This document shows, piece by piece, positions 45,441 to 54,355 of a stretch of 64,000 nucleotides of DNA. The stretch comes from an uncultured bacterium (GTDB lineage: Bacteria; Cloacimonadota; Cloacimonadia; Cloacimonadales; Cloacimonadaceae): assembly GCA_938009275.1 (NCBI GenBank), contig CALLHY010000030.1, positions 1 to 64,000 on the forward strand, in the 5' to 3' direction. A program made the position numbers and the translations under genes. The notes beneath the pieces are model-generated. The model saw only the letters and a program-made list of their open reading frames with translations. It ran no database searches and was not told where the DNA came from. The number at the start of each line of letters is the position of its first letter. The stretch's first letter is position 1.

Positions 45441-46148
45441 ATGAAACAGGGAAAACTGATAACTACAGCCAATGTAGTCAAGGCTGATCGTGCCATTGAA
45501 TATCTGCAGCGCAGACCGAAACTGGAGTTGGTGGGATTGGGACTGGTGTATGGCAAACCCGGGCTGGGTAAAAGCACTTGGGCAAGCAGAACCGCCTTCA
45601 ATAAGGGCTACATCTATCTCCGGCTGGAATCCACTACTACTCCCAAGAACTTCGCACAAAGGCTGCTCAACTCACTGGCAAGCAGATACAACTACGGGAA
45701 TGTGCCCACCTGTGGAGCTACCAATACCATCTTCAAGCGCTGCAAGGCAATCCTGGAGAACCATGAGGATGCAGTAATCATAGTTGATGAGATCGACTAT
45801 GCATTCAGCAACAAGCAGCTCTTGGGTGCGATCCGGGATATAGTGGATGAGACCCTGGCCATCGTGATCCTGGTGGGCATGCAGAATGCCAAAGAGAAGC
45901 TGCTGCAGGTAAACGAATACTACTTTGACCGCTGCAATGTGTTCTGCGAGTTCAGCAGCAGTAACAAGAAAGATATCTCAGAACTCTGCCGGCAGGTAAT
46001 GGATAAAACGCCAAATGAGTCCATGAAAGAGATGATCTATCGTGAATCGACAGGGAACTTGAGACGAGCAGTTAAGCTCATCTATGGCGTCGAGAATGCG
46101 ATTGGTGGCAATCATAATACTACCGCTCAAGCAAGCGAGATCAACTGA
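45441..46148 (+). CDS. MuB/TniB-like AAA+ transposition ATPase
   Basis: A 235-residue AAA+ ATPase with Walker A GKPGLGKST at residues 38-46, Walker B AVIIVDEID near 115, a sensor region ILVGMQNAKEKL near 147, and a C-terminal helical lid. It starts nine bases after the transposase stop, as MuB, TniB and TnsC do beside their transposases. Such proteins coat target DNA, activate the transposase and give target immunity. It is shorter than MuB (312) and TnsC (555). No TnsD/TniQ target selector is visible in the window. Confidence 0.83.
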   Translation: MKQGKLITTANVVKADRAIEYLQRRPKLELVGLGLVYGKPGLGKSTWASRTAFNKGYIYLRLESTTTPKNFAQRLLNSLASRYNYGNVPTCGATNTIFKRCKAILENHEDAVIIVDEIDYAFSNKQLLGAIRDIVDETLAIVILVGMQNAKEKLLQVNEYYFDRCNVFCEFSSSNKKDISELCRQVMDKTPNESMKEMIYRESTGNLRRAVKLIYGVENAIGGNHNTTAQASEIN

Positions 46149-46155
46149 GGTGAAC

Positions 46156-46725
46156 ATGGGAACCGAAGGAACGACAAAACAAGATCATCCCACATGCTCA
46201 AGCCCACAACTGGCTGATAAAGCCGAGATACTGGTTCGCAACTTCGTGAGCCAGTATCGTCGGCCGTTCTCTGCAGAAACAATCGCAATCTATACTGGCA
46301 TATCCACCAAACGGCTGAAGCCAATCATAGACCGACTTATCGCAGATCAGCAGATCAAGGTAGTATCCATTGATCCTGAGCAGATATATGTTAAGGCTAA
46401 TCGCTATATGGGGATATACGAAAAGACGCATGATCATAATCGCTGGAATTTTGATCCAGACAAGGCGATGATCTTACTGAAGGAAGTCGAAGCCAACAAA
46501 CATAGGAACGTCCGAACCATTTCCAAGGCCATCGGTAAATCCAGGCAGTGGGTGTATGTGTATCTGGAAGCCCTTGCTTCGATCGGAGCAATTGAGAAAG
46601 TGGATGGTTGTTACAAGTTAATCACTAAGGACTTTGTGTGGGCTATTGGAACGAATATCAAAAAGGGGATACTGGCGAGCAAAAAAAGTGATTCGCTCAT
46701 CTGCTTGCCACTCAATCAAGTATAG
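46156..46725 (+). CDS. tandem winged-helix DNA-binding protein
   Basis: A 189-residue protein with two helix-turn-helix segments: about 42-60 (FSAETIAIYTGISTKRLKPII) and 115-145 (NVRTISKAIGKSRQWVYVYLEALASIGAI). ATG 46156 is preferred to the frame opening at 46084 because GAGGTG lies four bases upstream. It begins eight bases after the ATPase gene. It could be a target-site protein, a late regulator, or the switch between transposition genes and cargo. No family name can be assigned. Confidence 0.6.
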   Translation: MGTEGTTKQDHPTCSSPQLADKAEILVRNFVSQYRRPFSAETIAIYTGISTKRLKPIIDRLIADQQIKVVSIDPEQIYVKANRYMGIYEKTHDHNRWNFDPDKAMILLKEVEANKHRNVRTISKAIGKSRQWVYVYLEALASIGAIEKVDGCYKLITKDFVWAIGTNIKKGILASKKSDSLICLPLNQV

Positions 46726-46767
46726 GTCGATCTTGCTTTTGTCTTGCGGAGATGCTGAAGATTCTCA

Positions 46768-46796
46768 TTGACAAAATATGCTATTACTACACGTAT
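46768..46796 (+). promoter_or_regulatory. candidate promoter for the cargo operon
   Basis: TTGACA (46768-46773) is followed after 17 bases by ACGTAT (46791-46796), 22 bases before the next ATG. The preceding TCTCA is also shared with a TTGACA at 56141, upstream of the second cargo block. The -10 is weak. Confidence 0.35.
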
Positions 46797-46818
46797 GTCC
46801 ATAAGGAGTTATTGAAAG

Positions 46819-47487
46819 ATGATAGTATTAAGTTTATCAAGATTGAGTGTACTCGAAAGAGCTGCAAAGGCCTATTCAGAAGGCGATCTTAGAGAGATTG
46901 AGATAAGTGCCCAACGCTTGTATCCAGATGGGAACTACCCCTTTGTTGTATCACCGGAGTTCCCCTTCCCCTTGCATCTGTTCAGTCCGCGTTTAACGGC
47001 TATGCTCACTAAGGATGAAGATCAATTAGAGGCTATGGCTATGTGGAGCCGGATAACTGCTAGGGAGAACATTATCCGCATGATCACAGCTACAGAACTT
47101 GAACGAACCGCAGCGGAAAGCCTTGGCAAGCAGTTTGAGGTTATCTATAAGAAAGATACTGATGATGTGAAAATGAAGCGGAAACAGATGATTGGCTATA
47201 TGATAAAAGTGGTGATGGAGTGTTTTGGGTACCTGGTTTATAGCAGTCGTATGCTGGTAAACACCCGCAGAGGCGATGAAAATGATGCAAAGCGGAAATC
47301 CAATTACTTCACAACTGCTACCAGATACGCACTGATGAGCAAAAGGGACAGAAATGCTCTCTTAAACTTGGTTGATGAGAAACACAAGACATCGTTCCTT
47401 TCTATAACGGACAGCCTTCTGGAGCGTAATACGAAGTATCAATCCAAATTCAATATTGATGGCATGACGAACTGGGAATCACTGTAG
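46819..47487 (+). CDS. hypothetical helical protein, first gene of cargo block 1
   Basis: This 222-residue protein is not recognised. It is mostly helical and charged, with a Pro-rich stretch (GNYPFVVSPEFPFPLHLFSP, residues 38-57) and no signal peptide or membrane helix. AAGGAG lies 10 bases upstream of the ATG. It is followed after 12 bases by an AAA+ ATPase, so it is likely to be its partner or substrate adaptor. The operon runs from here to 56004. Confidence 0.65.
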   Translation: MIVLSLSRLSVLERAAKAYSEGDLREIEISAQRLYPDGNYPFVVSPEFPFPLHLFSPRLTAMLTKDEDQLEAMAMWSRITARENIIRMITATELERTAAESLGKQFEVIYKKDTDDVKMKRKQMIGYMIKVVMECFGYLVYSSRMLVNTRRGDENDAKRKSNYFTTATRYALMSKRDRNALLNLVDEKHKTSFLSITDSLLERNTKYQSKFNIDGMTNWESL

Positions 47488-47499
47488 GGAGAAGATAGG

Positions 47500-49317
47500 A
47501 TGAAGATCGAGGGTATTGAACCAGTAGAAATCCTGCACAAGCTGATTGAATTGAAACCAATGAAACATGATATGGAGGATGAGCAGGAACCTACTCAAAA
47601 TGCCGTTACTACTGCTATTGATGCCTCCAATGCTAAGCTAATCAACAAGCATGTTCGCCAATTGATTAAACACCCACTGTTTGAGAGTTACAGCCTTTCT
47701 CAACAGGATGTGATGGTAATCGCCGATCTCTGGCAATTTCATCTCGAACTGCCTGGCAGGGGCAGTAGCTGGGCAAGTATCTGCGCCAGTGCCAAGATTA
47801 GGCGTTATCAGGCGATTGCATGCCTGAAATACGTTACCGGGCTCTTAGAACGCAATATCATCTGCTTTGATGAGAGGATTGAGGGAAACTACTATCTTAA
47901 TCCTATGATCCTGCAATCTGCCGAATACACTCTCAGCAAAGACCTCATCCTGAAGATATTGGGGAGGGATATAAGAGAAGACCTGGAACTGGTCATCAAA
48001 GATAACTGGCAGGATGATAAGGACTTCATGAGTGACCTGAGACTGATTTTTAATCTCTGCTACAATACCTTTGGCGAATTGGGCAGCAGGTCTCCTGTAC
48101 TGGAGTATCCGATTCTATCGGCTTGCTTGCATCTTCTCAAAGACAGAATACTGGCTGCTCCGGATAGCCTGGGCATAAAAGAACTCATACGCCAACATAG
48201 CCTAAGAGAAGACCAGCTGTTCATAATACTTGTGGTCATGTATCACCAACTATGTTGTGATGATAGAATAACTGAGGCAGATCTGGCTCTCTCTCTGGCC
48301 CCAGATCCCAGATTCAGGTGGCTGCAGCAACAACTCCTTAGCGATGATTCCGTCTTGATATCTTCCGGGCTTATCAGCAGAGAACAACGCTTCCATCGGG
48401 CCCAGGTGAACACTATAGGTATTCCGCATGAAACACTTAAAACGCTGGGGTATAGGTCTAAAACCTCTGAAGATGTGGTGATAAAGCTTACCCCATACTT
48501 TCAAAAGTGCCAGCCCAAGCAGACCCTGGGTGATGTGATTATTCCCGAATCAGATAAGCAACTTATTTCCCAGATAATAACAAAGTGCAAGCCTTATAAA
48601 CGCAGAGACCTGGAAAAATGGGGATTCAAGATCGAAAGTAATAAACAAGGTGCGGTACTGCTGTTGTACGGTGCTCCTGGAACCGGCAAGACTTTTACTG
48701 CCGGCGCCATAGCCAATGAACTTCACAGAGATTTGGTCACTCTCAACGTACCCGAACTAAGAAACAAATACTACGGAGAGACCGAGAAGCTGATCAAGAA
48801 AGCTTTCTGCGAGATGCGGGAGCTGGCTACTAAGGAAGAGAATGCTCCAGTGTTTCTGCTCAATGAAGCAGATCAATTGATCCATGAAAGGATCTCCATC
48901 ACTTCAACCTGCAGCACTATCGAGAACTCCATCCAGAGCATTATATTGGAGGAAATGGAAACTTTCCCGGGCATCCTGATCCTAACCACGAACCTTGAGA
49001 CTAACCTCGATGAGGCCTTCTTTCGCCGCTTTGATCTCAAGTTCAGATTTGGACTACCGGATCTCGAAAGCAGACGCAAGCTGTGGAGGATGTATCTCAG
49101 AAAGGAGATTCCAGGATCAGAGGATATCGATGTTGAGCCATTAGCGCAGAAATATCAGTTCAGCGGCGCACAGATCGCACTGGTGGTGCAAAACGCCTGT
49201 ATTGAAGCGATTGGTCGAACTGGAAAATCAAAACGGCTCTATCTTCAAGACCTACTTAAATATGCAGATCTTGAGCTACCTTGGGCAGACAAAGTAAATA
49301 AAAGTATAGGGTTTTAG
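47500..49317 (+). CDS. proteasome-type AAA+ ATPase
   Basis: A 605-residue protein. Residues 1-370 are a helical region with no recognised domain; residues about 371-570 are a classical AAA domain with Walker A GAPGTGKT at 391-398, the pore-like KYYGETEKLIKKAF region near 427, Walker B VFLLNEADQLI near 460 (Asn replaces the usual Asp, as in a known bacterial group with NEAD), sensor ILTTNLETNLDEAFFRRFD, and arginine fingers. Such ATPases remodel protein complexes. Its N-terminal half probably dictates the target. It lies within a same-strand run that includes three nuclease-like proteins. Confidence 0.75.
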   Translation: MKIEGIEPVEILHKLIELKPMKHDMEDEQEPTQNAVTTAIDASNAKLINKHVRQLIKHPLFESYSLSQQDVMVIADLWQFHLELPGRGSSWASICASAKIRRYQAIACLKYVTGLLERNIICFDERIEGNYYLNPMILQSAEYTLSKDLILKILGRDIREDLELVIKDNWQDDKDFMSDLRLIFNLCYNTFGELGSRSPVLEYPILSACLHLLKDRILAAPDSLGIKELIRQHSLREDQLFIILVVMYHQLCCDDRITEADLALSLAPDPRFRWLQQQLLSDDSVLISSGLISREQRFHRAQVNTIGIPHETLKTLGYRSKTSEDVVIKLTPYFQKCQPKQTLGDVIIPESDKQLISQIITKCKPYKRRDLEKWGFKIESNKQGAVLLLYGAPGTGKTFTAGAIANELHRDLVTLNVPELRNKYYGETEKLIKKAFCEMRELATKEENAPVFLLNEADQLIHERISITSTCSTIENSIQSIILEEMETFPGILILTTNLETNLDEAFFRRFDLKFRFGLPDLESRRKLWRMYLRKEIPGSEDIDVEPLAQKYQFSGAQIALVVQNACIEAIGRTGKSKRLYLQDLLKYADLELPWADKVNKSIGF

Positions 49318-49325
49318 GGGGTATA

Positions 49326-50237
49326 ATGAAACCTGACAGAATGATAAATCGGAAAATGGTGGAAGCTGCCTTGATTATGAAACAGATCAATGGCGAAATA
49401 ATTCAAACCATCTCACATGACGTGGATTTGAAACACGTATACTGCGCCAACTATGCAAACAGCGTGATCGATGGCATCTCTGCTGATATGTTCTGCTGCG
49501 ACCTTATTCGTGGAGATGGAGGAGAACTGAGCAATTCATCAGGATCAGCACCAAAATTCAATTCAATTTCATCCTCAGCAGCACTCGCGGTTAGCACATT
49601 TGCGCCATGGAAGACCCACTTGGATGATCTAACAGTTGATCTCGGAACAAAGCAAATGGCAGGATTTGACAAACTGGAATTTGAACATATTGCCGAAACC
49701 GCCATCCCCAAAGCCAAGAAGCATCCTAATCTGGATGTTTGGCTGGAATCTGATGATGCAATCCTCGCTGTTGAGTGTAAGTTTTGCGAGTTCCTATCCG
49801 GGAGAACTGAGAAAGCAAGTCTGCATAGTGCCTACAAAAGGCTTGCAGCAACTATGGAGCAAAGTAATCCTTGGGTGAAGGCGATTGATTTTTTTACAAA
49901 CGAGATGGGCGAATGTAAATACAGGTTCTTTGATGCTGTTCAAATCATTCGTCATTACTTTGGTGTTTTGAACTCCGGCCAGAAAGAGAAACATCTGCTC
50001 TATCTATACTGGCATCCGGCAAACGAGGATTGGATGGATATCCATCCCTTTGATTTGCACATGAAGGAACTGAAGGAGTTTTCGGGGCTTGTATCACAGG
50101 CAACGGATGTCAGTTTCCACTATATGAGTTTCAATGAGCTTTGGGAGCAATGGGCTGCCACTGATAAAAAAGTAGTTCAGAAGCATATCAAAGCGCTGAG
50201 ACAGAAATACTCTGTAAATATAACTGAAAAACAATAA
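49326..50237 (+). CDS. PD-(D/E)XK nuclease-like protein A
   Basis: A 303-residue protein. The core NLDVWLESDDAILAVECKF carries Asp137, Glu150 and Lys152, the D...EXK arrangement of restriction-endonuclease-fold nucleases. A conserved-looking SGR-TEKASLHSAYKRL segment follows. The N-terminus (to about 110) has no recognised domain. It is eight bases after the AAA+ gene. The nuclease call is from motif spacing alone; the substrate is unknown. It is not TnsA: wrong neighbours and no matching C-terminal helix-turn-helix. Confidence 0.6.
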   Translation: MKPDRMINRKMVEAALIMKQINGEIIQTISHDVDLKHVYCANYANSVIDGISADMFCCDLIRGDGGELSNSSGSAPKFNSISSSAALAVSTFAPWKTHLDDLTVDLGTKQMAGFDKLEFEHIAETAIPKAKKHPNLDVWLESDDAILAVECKFCEFLSGRTEKASLHSAYKRLAATMEQSNPWVKAIDFFTNEMGECKYRFFDAVQIIRHYFGVLNSGQKEKHLLYLYWHPANEDWMDIHPFDLHMKELKEFSGLVSQATDVSFHYMSFNELWEQWAATDKKVVQKHIKALRQKYSVNITEKQ

Positions 50238-50255
50238 ACATAAGGAGATAAGGTC

Positions 50256-51173
50256 ATGGACATCAACGACATAATCAATAGTTGCGGTAACCTTCTACAG
50301 CAGAATCAGAATGTAGCAGGACACATAAAAAAGTTTCGAAATAGAGCGCAAATTGATCACGATGAGACATTGCTGACCTTAGTTTTAGCAAATGCCTTTG
50401 ATGCAGATAAGGTCAATAACTATGCAAGTGTTAGCAGCTTACTTGGCCAAGTTATGTCACACAGAAATTTAAAAACAAATGCCCCTGTATTTTCGAAAGA
50501 TCACTCTGTGTATATAGAATACCAGACACCAAACTTGAAACACTACAACAAGTTTATTCGAGAAAACTGGTTTAATGACTCCTTCCCAAAACACCCATAC
50601 AAAGACAGAGTTAAAAGAATTGAAGACAGGTTAAAAAAAGGTGATAGACACGATATAGAGGGTAGCACACACTTCGATATGGTTATCACTTGTCCAAATA
50701 AGGACAAAGTGTATTTTGAATGTAAGTATCTCTCAGACATTGATTGCAAGACTACTTATGTTCCGTGTCGTGACCAGATATCCAGATGTTTGGATGCAGC
50801 ATTATGTGATGCAACCGATAAATTAAAGAATCCAGAGGGACTGCAACATCTATGGTTTTTCTTGATAACACCTGAGATGTTTCGTATCAAAGAATTTGGT
50901 GGCTCACGTAATAACAACAGAATCTTCCATCCAGAAAGATCACGTTTATACGGCTACAAAATGAGGGATTTGGTAGATGAGAAGTACTTAGGCTATAACT
51001 TCCCACATTTACCCAAATCAATTAATCTGAAATTGCTTAGTGAACGTATTTTCTGGATGACGTGGGAAGAAGCAGCGCAATATGTTGTAAACAATATTCT
51101 CGTTGTACAGCATGCCGATTTAGTAAGGTCCATCTTTAATGATAGAAATCTGTGGAGAGGAAACAATGAATAA
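50256..51173 (+). CDS. PD-(D/E)XK nuclease-like protein B
   Basis: A 305-residue protein with HFDMVITC...KVYFECKYL: Asp141, Glu155 and Lys157 form the D...EXK set, and CRDQISRCLD near 170 supplies the Gln/Arg often found on the next helix. The region is AT-rich compared with genes at 43-46 kb and 53-54 kb, suggesting a separate origin. An AAGGAG site precedes the ATG, and the stop overlaps the next gene by eight bases. Confidence 0.62.
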   Translation: MDINDIINSCGNLLQQNQNVAGHIKKFRNRAQIDHDETLLTLVLANAFDADKVNNYASVSSLLGQVMSHRNLKTNAPVFSKDHSVYIEYQTPNLKHYNKFIRENWFNDSFPKHPYKDRVKRIEDRLKKGDRHDIEGSTHFDMVITCPNKDKVYFECKYLSDIDCKTTYVPCRDQISRCLDAALCDATDKLKNPEGLQHLWFFLITPEMFRIKEFGGSRNNNRIFHPERSRLYGYKMRDLVDEKYLGYNFPHLPKSINLKLLSERIFWMTWEEAAQYVVNNILVVQHADLVRSIFNDRNLWRGNNE

Positions 51174-52080
51174 CACCAATCGAGTTGTTAGCAATAAGGA
51201 GTTTGACGAAAGAGTGAAAGCAGTTACAACTAAACATCTCCGTGCCATACACGAGAGACTGCATGACTTGACTGCTCTCAAACTTTCTTGGGAAGATAAA
51301 AGGAAAACGCCTAATCAGTCTTCTCCACACTCGAAAGCATCCCAAAGAATTCCAGTTGATATTGTAGTTTTTGACACTGCTACTTTGTTGAACAAGCTAG
51401 GTATTGACTATGAATTCGATTTTTGGTATGCGCTACTTCGAGGCTTTTCTGACCCAGTCTTTGATAGATTATCGATAGACCATATGTGCGATGACAATGG
51501 AATTCCCGTGGCAGCTGAAGGTATATTATCAAAGATAAGAAGACTTTCTGATGAGTTTGAAAATAGTTATGATGACTTGTCGGTGTTTTTAGGGAAGATA
51601 CTTCGTGAAGAGTGGTTTGGAGAATCAAACAAGCATGTTGAAGACCTTCTGGGTGTATTTTTCTCCTGTGAAGACATCAGAATAGAGCTATACGCACAAG
51701 TAATAGCATTTTACTCAATTATCTTGGGCGTGTCGAGTGAATTGCTAGCTGTCGTAGTTCTAATCCATGAACAGGCTCATGCCTACACGATGGCAGGTTT
51801 TGATATTAGTGGCAACAGGGGTAGGTTATTATGCTCCTATTATGACAAATACGTTATCGAGGGATTAGCCCAGTATTATACTGAAGCAGTCTGCGGTCAA
51901 TTGGAGAATTCTATTACTGGAGTAAGTGACGCCTTCTTTAAGCTGCGCGCAGGGCAAAGAGAGCCTTACACAGACTATCAACAATGGATGGGTAGTGGTG
52001 TTTTTGACCATGAAAGAGTAAGAAAAGAGCTGATGTTGTACAGAGGAAGTGTTTCAAGCTTAGAGCCTGCACTTTGGTGA
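51166..52080 (+). CDS. HEXXH zinc-metallopeptidase-like protein
   Basis: A 304-residue protein with LIHEQAHAY: His201, Glu202 and His205 form an HEXXH zinc site, and Glu232 in the downstream helix (IEGLAQYYTE) is a plausible third ligand, the gluzincin arrangement. There is no signal peptide, so it acts in the cytoplasm. The start ATG 51166 is used because GGAAACA precedes it and it overlaps the previous gene by only eight bases. A metalloprotease beside nucleases would fit a toxin that is released by proteolysis, but that is inference. Confidence 0.6.
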   Translation: MNNTNRVVSNKEFDERVKAVTTKHLRAIHERLHDLTALKLSWEDKRKTPNQSSPHSKASQRIPVDIVVFDTATLLNKLGIDYEFDFWYALLRGFSDPVFDRLSIDHMCDDNGIPVAAEGILSKIRRLSDEFENSYDDLSVFLGKILREEWFGESNKHVEDLLGVFFSCEDIRIELYAQVIAFYSIILGVSSELLAVVVLIHEQAHAYTMAGFDISGNRGRLLCSYYDKYVIEGLAQYYTEAVCGQLENSITGVSDAFFKLRAGQREPYTDYQQWMGSGVFDHERVRKELMLYRGSVSSLEPALW

Positions 52081-52114
52081 ATATAACAAACATCCGACTT
52101 GAAAAGGGGGTTGC

Positions 52115-52924
52115 GTGCTTTCAAAAATTGATCAGTTATTGCTGGATGCTGGAACTGGTAATGCAGACGCTCAAAACCAGTTAGGAGATGCTTACTTCGA
52201 TGGAATCGGAATTGAGCAAGACCGCGCTAAAGCATTCGAATGGTATCTCCGAGCTGCTGAACAGGGTCATGGAAAGGCTCAATATAACGTAGCCTATGCT
52301 TATGCCAATGGAATTGGAACTCAGAAGAACACATCTGAAGCTATCAAATGGTACGGCAAATCAGCAGATCAGGGTGTGGCTCTGGCTCAGTATGTCCTGG
52401 CGAAGTTACTAATCGATGGGCAGTACGTAGAACAAGACTTAGGCCAAGGTCTGGATTTGCTGCAAAATGCCTCAGATCAAGGACTAGATCTTGCGCAATA
52501 TGATCTGGGGACTATCTTCCTAGATGGCAAGATCGTCGTGCCCGATGTAAGCAAGGGTATCAGGATACTAACTCTTGCAGCCGAGCAAGGGAATAAAGAC
52601 GCTCAATTCAATCTTGGCTTGGCCTATTCCAGTCTACCCGAACCAAACTGTCCCAAAGCCGAGAAATACCTTCGAGAAGCATCATTCAATGGCCATTTTA
52701 AGGCGATGTTCGAGTTATCCAGACTATACACGATCAACATGAGAGACTACAAGCAGGGCCTATTGTGGACAATTGTAGCCTTAGAATACTGTGAAAAACA
52801 GGATGAACAGAGGATTTGTCGGGTCAAGCATAACTTGGAAAACAAGCTGAATACGGCCGAGTGTGAAGCAGTTATATTTCAGGCAAGGGACATCATAACC
52901 AGATTGGACGCAAGGCTTAGTTGA
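52115..52924 (+). CDS. Sel1-like repeat protein
   Basis: A 269-residue alpha-solenoid with about five Sel1 repeats, for example GNADAQNQLGDAYFDGIGIEQDRAKAFEWY (shown in part: AQNQLGDAYFDGIG) and GKAQYNVAYAYANGIGTQKN. Such proteins are scaffolds for protein interactions. It starts with GTG at 52115 after AAAAGGGGG. It has no signal peptide, so it is likely to assemble or sense partners inside the cell within this operon. Sel1 proteins are known neighbours of defence genes. Confidence 0.8.
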   Translation: MLSKIDQLLLDAGTGNADAQNQLGDAYFDGIGIEQDRAKAFEWYLRAAEQGHGKAQYNVAYAYANGIGTQKNTSEAIKWYGKSADQGVALAQYVLAKLLIDGQYVEQDLGQGLDLLQNASDQGLDLAQYDLGTIFLDGKIVVPDVSKGIRILTLAAEQGNKDAQFNLGLAYSSLPEPNCPKAEKYLREASFNGHFKAMFELSRLYTINMRDYKQGLLWTIVALEYCEKQDEQRICRVKHNLENKLNTAECEAVIFQARDIITRLDARLS

Positions 52925-52953
52925 CCTGGTCAAGAGTCGATTAAGGAGGATAG

Positions 52954-54321
52954 ATGAGTTTTGTTCATTTACACGTACACAGCGAATATAGCTGGTTGGA
53001 TGGAGCCTGCATCATCGATGATCTGGTGCAGAGAGCGGTGCAGTATAAGATGCCGGCAGTGGCGATCACCGATCGCAATAGTGTGGCGGGGGCGTTCCGC
53101 CTCTGGCAAGCTTGCGTAAAAGCTGGCATCAAACCGATCATTGGGCTGGAGATAGCAGTCCTAAACAATCCCGGAGATGGCAGAGCCTTTTCCGTTATCC
53201 TGCTGGCCAGGAATGGCTCCGGTTACGAAAATCTCTGCCATCTGGTCTCTCTGGCTTATGAGCAGGATGCTCTAGCCCCAAAGATCACTAAAAACCAATT
53301 GGCAGAGCATGCTCAAGATCTGATCTGCCTATCCTTCAGCGTAGTGGGAGAGCTTTGCACCCTGTTGTTGGAGGGCAGAGATGTCGAGGCAAGGCAGGTT
53401 TCGGATTGGTATCATGAGGTCTTTGGCGAAGATTACTTCTACGAAATCCAGAACCACGAGCTGCCCTCTGAAGCGGTTGCCATGAATAAAGTTCTGAATC
53501 TGGCTTACCAGACCAAGATACCCGTGGTTCTCACCAATGACTGTCATTGCATGGATCGTAGTGACTCTATCTCGATCGATGCCCTGAACTGCATCAGAAA
53601 GGGCTTGGATTTCGCTCATTCGGAAGCCAAACGCTTTGCCTGCAATGAGTACTATCTCAAATCGCCCAAAGAGATGAAAGCGCTCATTGGTTTCCCACCT
53701 CAGCTTATCAAGAACACTCTGGATATAGCCAATAAAATCGATGTAACGGATGGCTATATACCTGTTTCTGAGAGCGATCTATCCGTATCCAAGGTGGTGG
53801 GATTACTAAGCAGCTACTCATCCACCTTGAAGATCAAATTCAAGCCCAGCAGCAGGCATATTTCTTTATCTTTGATGGATCATCAGTCCGCGGATGTATT
53901 GGAGCATCTCCGCCAGCAACTGCCAGATTTTGAGTTCATTCACTTTACTGAGTATGATCCCTGGACGCCAAGAAGTATCTATGCCGCTGTCCTGAATGCA
54001 ATGAAGGTCCCGGAAGAGAAGATCAGGGATCTTTGTGGTTTGATCCCTGCTGAGGCAAAGACCCTCCGAGAAGCCGTCTTGATCGATAGCGATTTCTCCT
54101 GTCTATCCAGTGAGGACTATGTTTGTTCATTGGCTGCAGAGATAGGCGATACCTTGATTAGTACTTACAAAGAAGAAAGACCGGCGAGACACAGTTATGC
54201 CTTGATCCCTAAGGATATGCCAGTTCCGATAGTCCGAGATATGTATGGACAGCAAAGATGCCAGTACGACTTGTGCATGATTACCCAGGCTGGCATAATC
54301 AGCCTGGAGTTTCAAATATGA
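52954..54321 (+). CDS. catalytically dead, shortened DnaE-like protein with PHP domain
   Basis: A 455-residue protein. Residues 1-275 align by eye with the PHP domain of DNA polymerase III alpha (LHVHSEYSW with His7/His9; AITDRNS with Asp40, where Arg41 replaces the usual His as in the DnaE2/ImuC branch; TNDCH near 194). Residues 295-455 resemble the rest of the palm: HISLSL at 302-307 stands where DnaE has the catalytic DIDLDF, and RHSYALIPKD near 410 and QYDLCMITQAGIISLEF at the end match the stretch before DFLGL. The region with the GRGS motif and everything after the palm are absent. It cannot be a polymerase; a structural or PHP-phosphoesterase role is possible. RBS AAGGAGG. Confidence 0.7.
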   Translation: MSFVHLHVHSEYSWLDGACIIDDLVQRAVQYKMPAVAITDRNSVAGAFRLWQACVKAGIKPIIGLEIAVLNNPGDGRAFSVILLARNGSGYENLCHLVSLAYEQDALAPKITKNQLAEHAQDLICLSFSVVGELCTLLLEGRDVEARQVSDWYHEVFGEDYFYEIQNHELPSEAVAMNKVLNLAYQTKIPVVLTNDCHCMDRSDSISIDALNCIRKGLDFAHSEAKRFACNEYYLKSPKEMKALIGFPPQLIKNTLDIANKIDVTDGYIPVSESDLSVSKVVGLLSSYSSTLKIKFKPSSRHISLSLMDHQSADVLEHLRQQLPDFEFIHFTEYDPWTPRSIYAAVLNAMKVPEEKIRDLCGLIPAEAKTLREAVLIDSDFSCLSSEDYVCSLAAEIGDTLISTYKEERPARHSYALIPKDMPVPIVRDMYGQQRCQYDLCMITQAGIISLEFQI

Positions 54322-54355
54322 GATTAGTCAAAATCAATCATATTGAGGAGATAAA

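Noticed and set aside
47500..49317. AAA+ ATPase as inactive because Walker B reads NEAD instead of DEAD/DEID
   Set aside because: The Asn form with its following Glu is, as far as I recall, normal for one bacterial AAA branch, and the arginine fingers are present; no reason to call it dead.
49326..50237. Nuclease-like protein A as the TnsA partner of a Tn7-type transposase
   Set aside because: TnsA genes lie directly upstream of or fused to tnsB. This gene is six genes (including the transposase) downstream in a separate operon and belongs with the AAA+ cargo gene.
52954..54321. Sequencing frameshift as the reason for the short DnaE-like gene
   Set aside because: After the stop the next gene starts within 34 bases with its own ribosome-binding site, and no finger or C-terminal DnaE sequence is present in any frame that I could see.
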